From Siphonodentalium dalli (lineage: Eukaryota > Mollusca > Scaphopoda > Gadilida > Siphonodentaliidae): a stretch of DNA of 64,000 bases. The notes below the pieces were generated by a model. The model was not told the origin of the DNA and searched no databases. It was given only the letters and a program-made list of their open reading frames with translations. A program made the translations under genes and the position numbers. The stretch spans positions 204,486,618 through 204,550,617 of the forward strand of contig CP136065.1 of assembly GCA_032622095.1 (NCBI GenBank). Reading direction: 5' to 3'. Shown piece by piece: positions 47,822-56,693 of this stretch (position 1 is its first letter; each line of letters begins with the position of its first letter).

Positions 47822-48263
47822 GAAAAAATAGCTTTTTATCATTTTTGATTCCTGGGAGTCACTTTAAAGCATTTTAATGCATTTTACAGAGCCTGGTCTT
47901 TCAGTCCAATGAATATCTCATGCTTGATGTGGCTATTCTTGCTGCTGATGCCTTCTTTCACTTACATCAGCCAAAAAAAATAGTAAGATTTTTCATAAAA
48001 AATGCCAATTTTTCCAAGGTATTTAAAAAAAATTTCAAGGTGGTAATAGTCACATGATAATGCAAATGACCCATAACATGGGCATGTCAATGACACATAT
48101 ATCAATTGTTATAAGAACCTAATTTAACAAGTATTTTGGATTTTATAGCCAGTGATATACAGATATATATCATAAAAGTGTGTCATTTCCACTGGTGGGT
48201 ATGGTCATTTGAAGGTTAATAGCACTAAGAAAATGCTTCAGCAATTCAAAGAGAGCATATCTT
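47822..48263 (+). repeat. ~430-bp direct repeat, copy 2
   Basis: Second copy of 46505-46925, directly after the TIR element, with an additional A-rich ~45-bp segment near 47988-48030. Confidence 0.9.
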
Positions 48264-48394
48264 TTAAATCCCGTACAGAAATGTAAATATTTAAATATAT
48301 GTTCCATCAACATCATGTCTTGAGCATTAACTTGTGAATATGATTAACAGAATTAGTACCATATAATAATTAATATGCTACTACTGGTACTAGT

Positions 48395-48823
48395 CTAGAT
48401 TATAGTATTATAAGTATAGTCCCTACCTGCAATTTCAACAATTTTTCCTGGATGAAGTTTTCTCTGAAATTTGACTGTAACATCATCTCCTTGTTTGTAC
48501 GTCTCTCCGTAGATCTTTGTTGGGTATTTTATGGAAGCCAGAGGAACTGCACTCCACATCGGCGCAAACAACACGCGACGATCTCCCGGTAGACGATCCG
48601 AATCAAGGGGGTTAATGGTAATCGTTGTATCAACGTTCTTTGTATGAAGAAGCCAGTCGCCATTTGCTGCTTGACTGATGGCCACAACCTTTGTTATATC
48701 AACGTTCTTAATGCGGAGATAATCAACAATGTCTTTCCGGTTGGACTGGCCCCTCCCCTTTATCGTCGTTGTGTATCGCATTCCATCTTTGTCGATGGCT
48801 TCCTGAGCCACGTGAACTGCCAT
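48395..48823 (-). pseudogene. Family II LINE ORF1 N-terminal part (open, truncated)
   Basis: ATG at 48823 reading MAVHVAQEAIDKDGMRYTTT, with the conserved segment DITKVVAISQAANGDWLLHT (compare ISQSANGDW at 32.7 kb). The reading frame is uninterrupted for 142 codons but ends soon after GKIVEIAG, before any zinc knuckle. A possible splice donor (TTGCAG|GTAGGG near 48425) overlaps that point. Either the copy is truncated there or this is a captured first exon. Confidence 0.55.
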
Positions 48824-49215
48824 GACTGCTGTACCTCCTGGGGTGGCCAGGGATGACCATTGCAGCTGTGTAACCAGCAGGTAGCCAGCCGCCCTGGAAC
48901 CCCAGTAACTGAGAACTCAAGCCTCACTCTGCCTTCCCTGGATCACGTTAGATAATTTCCAGTCGTTCCATAGAGAATACGAATGGGTTTGCTGGAGATT
49001 GAGAGAGAGCCCCTAGGAAGCTCTGAGGGATCTCAGATTAACCAAAGATGTCGCATTGGCTACTTCGCTCAACGGCTAAGCAGCACAGTGACAGAAGTGC
49101 CGCTGTTTTGTCAGGCTCAATGGCCCGCCTTGTGACAATGGCCCAAGAGCACAGATGTCACTTTAAATAATACTTCTCTTGGCTGGAGGGTGGGTGCAAT
49201 ACCCATGCTAACCAA
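48824..49215 (-). mobile_element. Family II LINE 5'UTR, diverged
   Basis: More diverged than the two copies at 33 and 36 kb, but in the same order: edge with CAATTGGTTAGCATGGG, an AGAGAAG block, then a GGTAGCC block before ORF1. Upstream on the minus strand is AAAGTATCTCAG, reminiscent of U2 GTAGTATCT. Confidence 0.5.
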
Positions 49216-49636
49216 TTGACTGACTGAGATACTTTAAAAAAAAATATAAAATAAATATAAAAAAGGTAAAATCTACAAAATAAGTGGAGCATAAAAGTTC
49301 CGAATACATGTGGAAACCCTAAAGGTAAAGCTATAGGAACCATAAACTTTTTACTGGAAACTTTGAAAAGGCACATTTGAAACATATGAATATTATACAA
49401 CAAGAAATTTAAAATACCTTCTACAACGAAGGTAAAATAAAAATGGCAACACCACTGTAAAAATAAGTTTTAAAGATGACCCGAAAAGAGTCAAGATGTA
49501 GTGTGCCCTTTTAAATGTAAAACTATTAAAACAGAAAAAAAACAAGTATGAGAGTTGAAAGCGGGAGGAGAAAGTTTTGCCCCGACCCTTCGTTGATATA
49601 CATGTAGGTGCGATTAGTCAATAATATACATACTGA
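49216..49636. other. AT-rich intergenic DNA
   Basis: No gene is recognised. Contains A-runs near 49235-49265 that could be the tail of an older retroelement. Confidence 0.4.
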
Positions 49637-49735
49637 TTTTGGCTAAGATCAATTATATAATATCTTAGCAGCCAATCAGTTAGCGCGGGTATTGCACATA
49701 CCTTCCCGCCAGAGAAGCGCGTCTATTCTCTAAAA
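49637..49735 (+). mobile_element. U2 nt 15-30 fragment joined to family II 5' end, plus strand
   Basis: 49637-49652 reads TTTTGGCTAAGATCAA, identical to U2 nt 15-30. After TTATATAATATCTTAG it continues CAGCCAATCAGTTAGCGCGG, the family II 5' edge, to about 49735. This is the only plus-strand U2 piece in the window. It ends at a piggyBac-type MITE end. Confidence 0.55.
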
Positions 49736-49816
49736 AAATAATATTTTTTTTACGGCCGATTTTACAGAACGTAAATTAGGGCCGATGAGATCGGCCCGTG
49801 GCACTCAAAGGGTTAA
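49736..49816. mobile_element. piggyBac-type MITE end
   Basis: The inverse of this segment matches the left end of the MITE at 30792: GAGTGCCACGGGCCGATC, the GGCCGAT palindrome and AAATCGGCC, ending in CCCTTT and TTAA (49813-49816). The other end is not found nearby. Confidence 0.65.
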
Positions 49817-49884
49817 ATTGTTCCTCCTCAACAATCACTAAAAGCTCACAAACGGAATCGTTCTCACATGTGCCTAATCCACAT

Positions 49885-50103
49885 TTAGCAAAACATTTTG
49901 CTAATTGTTTTACTGCAAAGCGAATCCCATTGTTCTTTCGGTTTCACACATTTCTGTCGCCATTTGTGCCAAGAGAATTTGACGTTGTGCCTTAGTGTAT
50001 ATACATATCTGTAATTATTTTTTTTAAATTCCACAATGGCAACTTTCAGTTCAGAGGTTGAGCTATGAGAATATATGACATTATATATGAGCATTAAATT
50101 CAT
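49885..50103 (-). pseudogene. Short coding-like segment, copy 2 of a duplicated pair
   Basis: Encodes YSHSSTSELKVAIVEF and a basic continuation. About 85 bp (50020-50105) is closely similar to 50680-50765, where the corresponding peptide is FSHSSTSEWKFAIVECLKN. An aromatic-plus-IVEF start of this kind is seen at the N-terminus of several transposon-associated proteins, but I cannot assign a family. Confidence 0.3.
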
Positions 50104-50258
50104 ACTTAGTTGAGAATATCCTGCCGTTCTTGAGTTTTTCTATGAGTCCGTAGTTAATTTTGTCCTCCACGCTGCGGCATATGTCGAAGAGTATCACGTG
50201 TTGTCCCTTATATACGTAGGTGCCGTCTGCTGTTTTACAATTTTCTAGGACTGCGATG
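50100..50258 (-). pseudogene. CRESS-DNA-virus-type Rep helicase fragment (endogenised)
   Basis: An open minus-strand stretch of about 53 codons contains a Walker-B-like HVILFDICRS followed by VEDKINYGLIEKLKNG and a FSTKY end. The order hydrophobic-FD-x-x-R, a (V/I)NY..IE..KNG block, then KYE is the hallmark of the SF3 helicase domain of circular ssDNA (CRESS) virus Rep proteins, closest in pattern to nanovirus/satellite-like types. The endonuclease domain, Walker A and motif C are missing. It ends where a duplicated segment begins. It is an old, partial insertion, not a functional gene. Confidence 0.5.
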
Positions 50259-50263
50259 TCTCT

Positions 50264-50528
50264 ACTTGGCTACACCTATTCAATGGCTTATACATGTGAG
50301 AAGAGTTTCCCCAATGGGCAAACGACTAACTTTTAGAGTTTACAATTATCAACCAATGAACCTCATTGTATAAGTTGCCACATTTTAATAACAAACATAT
50401 GTTTCATATGGGGGGAATTAGTACAGGCGTGCAGTTTTGGTAGAGTGGGTGGTGTGTGTTACTGAAAAGACGCATATTATGTTATGCCTTCGTGTATATA
50501 CATATTTGGAATGTACATTATCTTGGAT
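50264..50528. other. Intergenic DNA, nothing recognised
   Basis: No Walker-A coding segment or other domain was found next to the Rep fragment. Confidence 0.4.
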
Positions 50529-50790
50529 TTACAACAATTCCAATCTTGTTGTTGGCTGAACATGCCCCAGGACTCTTTTAACAGTGGTTAGTGTTTGGTG
50601 GCCAGAAACATTTACATTCTTTTTCCCTTCCTCGTGGTCCACAAACCATTCAGTAGAAACTACTGCAGTGCAATTATTTTTTAAACATTCCACAATGGCA
50701 AATTTCCATTCAGAGGTTGAGCTATGAGAAAACATGACATTATATATGAGCATTAAATTGAATATATATATGTACAAGTGTATGTTTTCA
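50529..50790 (-). pseudogene. Short coding-like segment, copy 1 of a duplicated pair
   Basis: The frame contains VMFSHSSTSEWKFAIVECL followed by a VVSTEWFVDHEEGK-type stretch. Its first part is duplicated at 50020-50105. The composition is protein-like; the function is unknown. It could be a first exon. Confidence 0.3.
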
Positions 50791-51459
50791 TTCAGACAAC
50801 ATGACTTTTTTTTATATTTATGCAACAATTTTCCACGCGCTTCCGGGCGCATCTACAAAATCAGGATTATTATTTTCCTATTAAAAATCGGGAAAGCCGT
50901 GACATTTAGATGCGGTTCAATGTCTGAATAAAAAAGAAATAAAACAAAAACATGAAATGTCAGACTCTAATTCCATTTAACGTCCACTCAGAAAACATGA
51001 TAATCGTGAAAATTAAAGTGCGGTCCAATACTGTTATCTGGTCTGAACAAATTGAACATAATTATTTGCCAATGATCGGGAAAGCAAAGAAATTTAGGTT
51101 TGTTTCATAGATCGACGGAAAAGCTTCGACCAGGAAGGTACAGTAATTGTGACCGTCGCTGCACCTAAAGAGATATACACAAATGCAATGTCAGGTTTAT
51201 ATGCCTACGAATTATCAGCAGTTGCACAGTATTAGTACTGAATAGTTAACATGTCTCTTTAGTTTGACGGTGGTCTGGTCAAGTCTTTCCACACATTTCT
51301 TCCACAACTCCCTCCAGGCTGATTGGCTGTGCCGGGAAATAACCTGAAGTTATCACAAATGAAACAAATTTTGGTAGCATTTATGTTTTGTTTTCGTCGT
51401 TCGTTTACGTTCCTGCGAACTGTTTCGCCAATGCAGAAAACCTTATAAAATGTTTTTGC
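50791..51459. other. Intergenic DNA, no gene seen
   Basis: No coding, RNA or repeat signal is recognised apart from general AT-richness. Confidence 0.4.
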
Positions 51460-52395
51460 TCAGAAAACTACCATGGTCCTGCACAAGGGACATAATTTAT
51501 AAGTTGTCATGTGAAACGAATGAAGGGGATAATTAACGGGCAGAATTTCATGTATTATGCGCCACGTGTCTTTCCGACCATGAGGCCCTATAAAGGAATG
51601 ATGTAAATTGGACCAAGTCTTGGCAAAATCAATAGTTGGGTATCTACTGAAGTAGTACTGATGATGCGTGGGGGGGTGAAGAATATTTGAAAGAAACCCC
51701 TGATAGAAAACTTTACATGAAATATCATTAAATGAAAGATTTGGTTTGATTTCCAAATATATTTTCAGAGCTTTAAGAACACTGCCATAAAATGGTGGTG
51801 GCATTTCCGAAGAGTGTGGTATTAAATTAGAACCAAATTTGGGACGAAATTTACTAAGGGAATGACCGATCCAGTATTTAACAAAACAGCCCCAGTGAAC
51901 ATCTGGGAACATAATTAGACGTTGTAAGTGCCGCATGTAAAAAGCATTCAGCTTTCTAGGGATGTGAGAAAGTCCTGTTCCGCCACTCAGTTTATCGTGA
52001 TAAACTGCTTGGCGGGCCAAGGGGTCTTTCTTACCTTCCCACAAAAAGTTAAACATTTTAGAATCAAAATACTTATTGTATGCACGGGATAATGGGATGA
52101 TGGAGCAATAATACCACAATTTCGACAATGCAAAGGTATTAATAAGTGTGGTTCGATTAAATGGTGACAATTTTCTGTCAAAAGCATTGCGTAATACATT
52201 GGAAAAATTTTGGAGCAAGTTATGGAAATGACCATCCAAAGATATGTCATTTCCAAACTGAACTCCCAACAATTTTCTGATGTGGAACCCATTGTATGTT
52301 AAACGGTTTGTCTGTGCGACCGCGCCAAGAACCCAGAAAAATACCAGCTGATTTCTGTAAATTTAATTTCGAGCCAGAGGCTTTACCGAATGAAG
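51460..52395 (-). pseudogene. LINE ORF2 C-terminal half, copy A
   Basis: Homologous to 57024-58020 of copy C. Segments SGSKLNLQKSAGIFLGSWRG, NDISLDGHFHNLL, LSGGTGLSHIPRKLNAFYM and YKLCPLC near the end are those of the thumb/C-terminal region of the LINE ORF2. A single long frame spans 52272-51460. The upstream piece is in another frame. It lacks the YADD active site because of the internal deletion. Confidence 0.75.
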
Positions 52396-54093
52396 TGCAG
52401 CACCGAACCAAGCACTCGGAAGGCACAGAGAAATAACACTGAACGGACAGCACAGCGACAAACTCGACCGAGCAGAGAAAAGCCTAATACGGCTGTAATC
52501 TGATCGATCGGGTCCGGCACTACACTGTCCGCACAGAACAAAGAAAAATAAAAACACAAAGAATAAGCCTCCACCAAAACACTGGTGGATGAGTGCAAGT
52601 CCAGGGACGTTCCGCGTTCGGGTTGGGGGTCGATGAAGAATAGAGAATGTCCGTATAAGAAAAGTCAGTGTTCGTTGTGAATCCATTGAGTTACACCATC
52701 GAGTCGCACTCCGACGTCGCGTACTCCTCGTCGGTCCTGTTGTTGAGGTCGGCGTAGTTTCGCTTGTAGTCGGTGAGGTTGTCGGACGACTCAGAAACAG
52801 AGCGCTTCAGCAAATTCACGGGAGGTCTCGTGTCCATGTCCGAAAACATACTTGGAGAATCCGGAAAGAATGGAATCAGGAGGCCTTCCTGTGTCGCGGT
52901 GGATAAATCCACCAGAGGGACAGAGAGTTCCCCTGAATCTGCCTTCTGCTTCTCAGCAGTGGTGTCCACAGAAGGGAGCGCACAAACAGGAGCGATGTCG
53001 CCATCGCCCTGCTCCCCGGCATCGAGGGATGCCAGGATGGAATCGATTACCTCCCTCGCCATCATGGAGGAAGGCTCCTCCAGAGGGGACGAGGGCGGAG
53101 GCTTATCCCCCTGATTCGCACCAGGGGCGCTCCTAGCGACAACGACTGAGGCTGCAGCTCCGGCGGGGGGTCAGGAGGTGTCTCGCCATATGAAGCCAAT
53201 AACTCCCCTGCCATCACGGAGGTGACCACCTCCGGAGGGGACGAGGGGGGAGGCTTACTCCCTTGCCCCACAGTAGAGTCCTCTACTGCAGGAACAAGGG
53301 GTGCTCCCAGTGACGCCACAGAAACTCTTGAACCGGCAGCAGCGGCGTACGTCTTCGGTGGGTTCCTCAGGACCCCCGAGGGGTTCTCCCGTTCCTCTGC
53401 TGCACGGCGCTCGGCCGCCACACGGTTCGGGCACGCCGGTGAAGAGCGATTGTGGCCTAAGCCACGACAAGAAAAGCACATCCTCGGCCTCCCCGGGATA
53501 ACCACGGGACAAAATCCCCACTTCCCGTAATTTAGAAAGAAGGGGATCAGGTCGAGACTTCTCGGGGACACGGACATCTCCACCTGGATGTCCCCCGTAC
53601 AGTATCTGTGGCCGTCAATAACGTTGGTAGAATCCTTCACAGAAAAAATCTTCCCATAGGGGCGCAGTGCCCCTAACACAAATTCCCTGTTTACATGGTA
53701 CGGCACCCACATGATCTTCACCATCGTCTTCCTCTCCCAAAACGGCTGGAAACTTATGGTAAACTTCATAGTGCCACCGTCAACAGGCATGACACAAAGT
53801 CCAGCCTGATAAAAGTCAAAGTCCTCCTGCGCCGAAAAAAACAAGTACCATACACCGAACCGCTCCATCCTGTAGAGTGCCTGGATTTTCGACAGGTCCA
53901 GTATATCTGTCAACGCGGCCATCAAGATCTGCCCAGTCACCAGCCCGCGACTCTCTCCCCTAACATGCATCTGCAGTGTGCGCGCAACACGATCCTCCAT
54001 AATATCGGCCGCCATGGCTCCGTCCCTGGCGGACAAACAAAAACAAAGGGCCAATCAAAGAAGTAGGTCACCTTAATTAAATCAACGATCTTT
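51465..54093 (-). mobile_element. U2-targeted LINE copy A, internally deleted and 3'-truncated
   Basis: Minus strand: U2 nt 1-21 (54114-54094), 5'UTR, ORF1 (54015-52691), inter-ORF region to about 52400, then a direct jump into the 3' half of ORF2 (52395-51460). The endonuclease and first half of the reverse transcriptase (about 2.5 kb) are deleted. The 3' end, tail and rest of U2 are missing. Its ORF1 is more similar to 1-673 and 12278-13467 than to copies 1 and 2, so at least two subfamilies exist. Confidence 0.8.
52691..54015 (-). pseudogene. LINE ORF1 copy A, one frameshift
   Basis: ATG at 54015 (MAADIMEDRVARTLQMHVRG). The N-terminal domain contains ALYRMERFGVWYLFF and FQPFWERKTMVKIMWVPYH. 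The knuckle MCFSCRGLGHNRSSPACP (C-x2-C-x4-H-x6-C) lies at about 53480-53430. A Pro/Ser-rich tail runs to 53062. After a frameshift near 53120, the acidic end continues to the stop at 52691 (EEYATSECDSMV). It would be close to full length if not shifted. Confidence 0.8.
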
Positions 54094-54114
54094 GCCAAAC
54101 GGCCGAGAAGCGAT
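54094..54114 (-). ncRNA. U2 snRNA 5' end (nt 1-21), LINE copy A junction
   Basis: The minus strand reads ATCGCTTCTCGGCCGTTTGG plus C, with one change (G for T at nt 15), followed by AAAGATCGTTGATTT of the LINE 5'UTR. Confidence 0.85.
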
Positions 54115-54789
54115 ACCAATTTAGGTTTTCAATTCCAGGTCACTGTTCAAATCCACGACAAGAAATGGTTTGAATCACCATCAACCAAGTTTCAAAACGA
54201 AACCACCAACAACAGACATCCAAGTAAAACAAAAAAAACTTCAAAAGTCCAAACCGGTCGAATACCGAAATTCTGGACGAAACGACAATCAGTCTCAAGT
54301 TTACTTTCGATTTCCATTTCTCAATAAATGTATCTTTTTCCCCACCAATTTTGGACCACTGTTCCAAACGTAGAGTGAACGATCATCAGGACGTATTCAG
54401 ACGTACACTATATTGACTAATCACATCTACATCTACGAAGTACAGCGACGCGTGCGTCTAAAAATAACGCATAACGGCTAATGGCGGACAAATAGTACTA
54501 TTAGAATGTGGCCGCACGGTGGTTAATATTTCAGTTTCGCCAGTGTAGATTGCTTTATGCAGTACCTAAGTAACGAAAACTTCGTTTTGCAATCAAAGAA
54601 ATCACTGGGTCTTGAAATTTTCACCGACCGAGCGGGGGTAAATTAAACGCGCTTTATTATTACCATATAAGTACAATAACAACAATAAAACTCTTTATAT
54701 TTGCGTTTTGTTAGCTATATGTTTTCCCATAACACCACTAAAAAGATGTATCGCAAGACATGATTGCAGTTCAGTGACGAATTAGACAA
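54115..54789 (-). promoter_or_regulatory. U2 upstream spacer class 1 with PSE-like block
   Basis: Homologous to 62166-63475 (which carries a ~735-bp insertion). The conserved block CGACAAGAAATGGTTT is at 54156-54171, 42-57 bp before the U2 start. This is the same core and distance as in class 2 although the rest of the sequence differs. The far end, near 54789, abuts the truncated ORF1 of copy B. Confidence 0.75.
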
Positions 54790-55490
54790 TTAAAGTCCTC
54801 GTTAACAGCAGATTCGTATGTACGAATAGGTCTGCTAAGCACACCAGCCGCCTGGAACTCCGACTGCTCCGCTCGCCGCTGGTGAACACGCTTGGGGCAA
54901 TCGGGATCCCGGCTCATGTGCCCAACGTTTTTACATGCGAAGCACAAGGGCGGCCTGCCCGGAATGAGCAGCGGGCAAATCTGGCCCCTCCCCATGTCAA
55001 TATAGGCTGGCATGCGCTGTAATGCACTGTAACTCAACTTCATCACGGTCTCCTTCTTCCCGTTAGCGTAATGTCGGCCCTCCACCGCATCATATTTGTC
55101 AACAAGAGTCATGACTGGTCCAAATCTTTTAAAAAATTTTAAGATGGATTCGGTGGACATATGGTACGGAACCCAAAAAATTTGAATGGTGACTGTCTGC
55201 TCAAAGAAGGGCTTCATAGTAAACACAACCCCAGAGTCGAATGTATGAGAAGAACTACCAATTGCAAATTGATCTTTATACTGTTCGAAGTACTGATCAT
55301 GAGTAAATGTTACGTACCTGATGTCCGCCCTCTGCAATCGATAAAACGCCGAAATAGTAGTGACATCCACAATTAAAGAACGGAAATAGGCAACCATCTG
55401 TTTTGTAGTTAGCATTCTTGATCCCGGCCCAGATACACGAATCTCCAAAGTCCGGGCCGCCCGATCTTCATTTACATCAATGTCCGCCAT
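54771..55490 (-). pseudogene. LINE ORF1 copy B, C-terminally truncated
   Basis: ATG at 55490 (MADIDVNEDRAARTLEIRVS). The N-terminal domain contains ISAFYRLQRADIRYVTFTH. The knuckle is CFACKNVGHMSRDPDCP (C-x2-C-x4-H-x6-C). The frame is open for about 239 codons, the last few of which come from spacer DNA before a chance stop. It is a divergent subfamily member compared with copies 1, 2, A and C. Confidence 0.75.
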
Positions 55491-55559
55491 GGCGACGTCC
55501 CTGGCGGACCAAACAAACAGCATCAGCAATCAAAATAAATCAAAACTAGCCCTTTGAGT
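54790..55559 (-). mobile_element. U2-targeted LINE copy B, truncated after ORF1 knuckle
   Basis: Minus strand: U2 nt 1-24 (55583-55560), 5'UTR, ORF1 N-terminal two thirds, then direct fusion to the class 1 spacer of the next U2 unit. The ORF1 tail, ORF2, LINE 3' end and the rest of the U2 gene are all missing, as expected from unequal recombination or deletion inside the array. Confidence 0.75.
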
Positions 55560-55583
55560 TTAGCCAAAAGGCCGAGAAGCGAT
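55560..55583 (-). ncRNA. U2 snRNA 5' end (nt 1-24), LINE copy B junction
   Basis: The minus strand reads ATCGCTTCTCGGCCTTTTGG then CTAA, identical to conserved U2 to nt 24. This is the longest retained U2 5' piece among the junctions. LINE 5'UTR (ACTCAAAGGGCTAG) follows. Confidence 0.85.
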
Positions 55584-56177
55584 GCTGATTTTTCGCGAAA
55601 AAAAATCGGGCCATTCAGCAGGAACCGTCGAGAAAATGGTTTTAATAAAAGGTGTGTCGTCATCAAATGCCAGGAATCGACATGAATCCTGAAAAAGAAA
55701 GAAATATGCATGAGAAGCGAAAATGGCGAAATTCCGGTGTTTTGCATGAAGCATGTGTTTGGATTTTGTTACAATTTAGAATAAACACAAGAATTTCGTC
55801 ATTTTTTTCGTGACTCCATTTGAGACGTACGACGTACGTTCTTCTGACTCTATTTAATACTGTACTGTTGATCCATTATAAGCTCATCGAGTCGTGCAAA
55901 CCAAAATGTTGCGAAAGATGCTGAATGTCGCGAAAATCTTAACCTTACTTTTTTGCAATAGTTTTCTTTGTATTTGTGAAAATACGTTAAGGGTGATTTA
56001 GAATAAACGTTGTTCATTGTAATATGAATGCAACGTAAACGTTCTTTATCAACAATGTGTGGTATCTGTTCTTATCAGCATGACATCTAAACATTCCAAA
56101 TGAAACTCTGTTCCATGTCAGAAGGTACAGAGAGGTTGGAGGTGGGGGGGGAACTAATTTTAGATTATTTAAGAATG
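55584..56177 (-). promoter_or_regulatory. U2 intergenic spacer class 2, 594 bp, with PSE-like block and 3' box candidate
   Basis: An intact spacer between a U2 3' end (56178) and the next U2 start (55583). The conserved block CGTCGAGAAAATGGTTT is at 55626-55642 (-43 to -59). AATCTAAAATTAGT occurs about 8-22 nt after the U2 3' end (56155-56170), the position of the snRNA 3' box that directs Integrator cleavage. The sequence is similar along its length to 45064-45645. Confidence 0.8.
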
Positions 56178-56330
56178 GGCCGATCCCGGAGGTACTGCAA
56201 TACCGGGCCAACCCGTGGCGAGGTTAGAGCAAGCTCTAGGCCACTCGCCTACAGTCAAAAATCAGTTTAATATCGAAGTCCCCATTTGGGGACGTATCAG
56301 ATATTAAGCTGATAAGAACAGATACTACAC
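56178..56330 (-). ncRNA. RNU2: U2 snRNA nt 31 to 3' end (153 nt), downstream of LINE copy C
   Basis: The minus strand starts GTGTAGTATCTGTTCTTATC, including the branch-site recognition GTAGTA. It continues with the stem-loop II region (AATATCTGATACG), the Sm site AACTGATTTTTG, and the 3' stem-loop GGTATTGCAGTACCTCC, ending near 56178. With the 5' piece at 62147-62165 it accounts for a U2 of about 183 nt, normal for animals. The gene is split by a 5.8-kb LINE after nucleotide ~19 and before nucleotide 31, so it should not give U2 RNA. Confidence 0.92.
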
Positions 56331-56693
56331 TTTTTTTTTTAATAAAAAGTTTATTAAGGAATAATAATGAATCAAGGTTTCGGTACAAATGTAAAGAATA
56401 TAACAACATAGCAAAATGGAAATAATGTACGGTATATAAAGAAAAGGAATAGAAAGCCGACAACCTGCCAGCACCGCACCGACCCCCGCTCCGAATAAAA
56501 ACAGACGAATCTGCGGTATCACAGGGCTGGAGCGAGGATCATACGAAACAAAAAGAGTTGGGCAATATTAAGTACCCTCCCAACTCCCCACAAAATATGA
56601 AAGAAAGAAAAACAGAGTTATCAATCCTGCATCCCGGAGACGCAAAGGCCTCCACAATGCAGGAAGGATAACTCCACTGAAAAGTAAACAGAG

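Noticed and set aside
46505-48263. LTR retrotransposon
   Set aside because: Direct repeats lack TG/CA ends, primer-binding site, polypurine tract and any gag/pol coding between them.
54170-54373. 67-codon plus-strand frame also found at 62221-62424
   Set aside because: Repeated because it lies in the U2 class 1 spacer. The frame is not conserved as protein (differences are not synonymous) and is explained by spacer homology.
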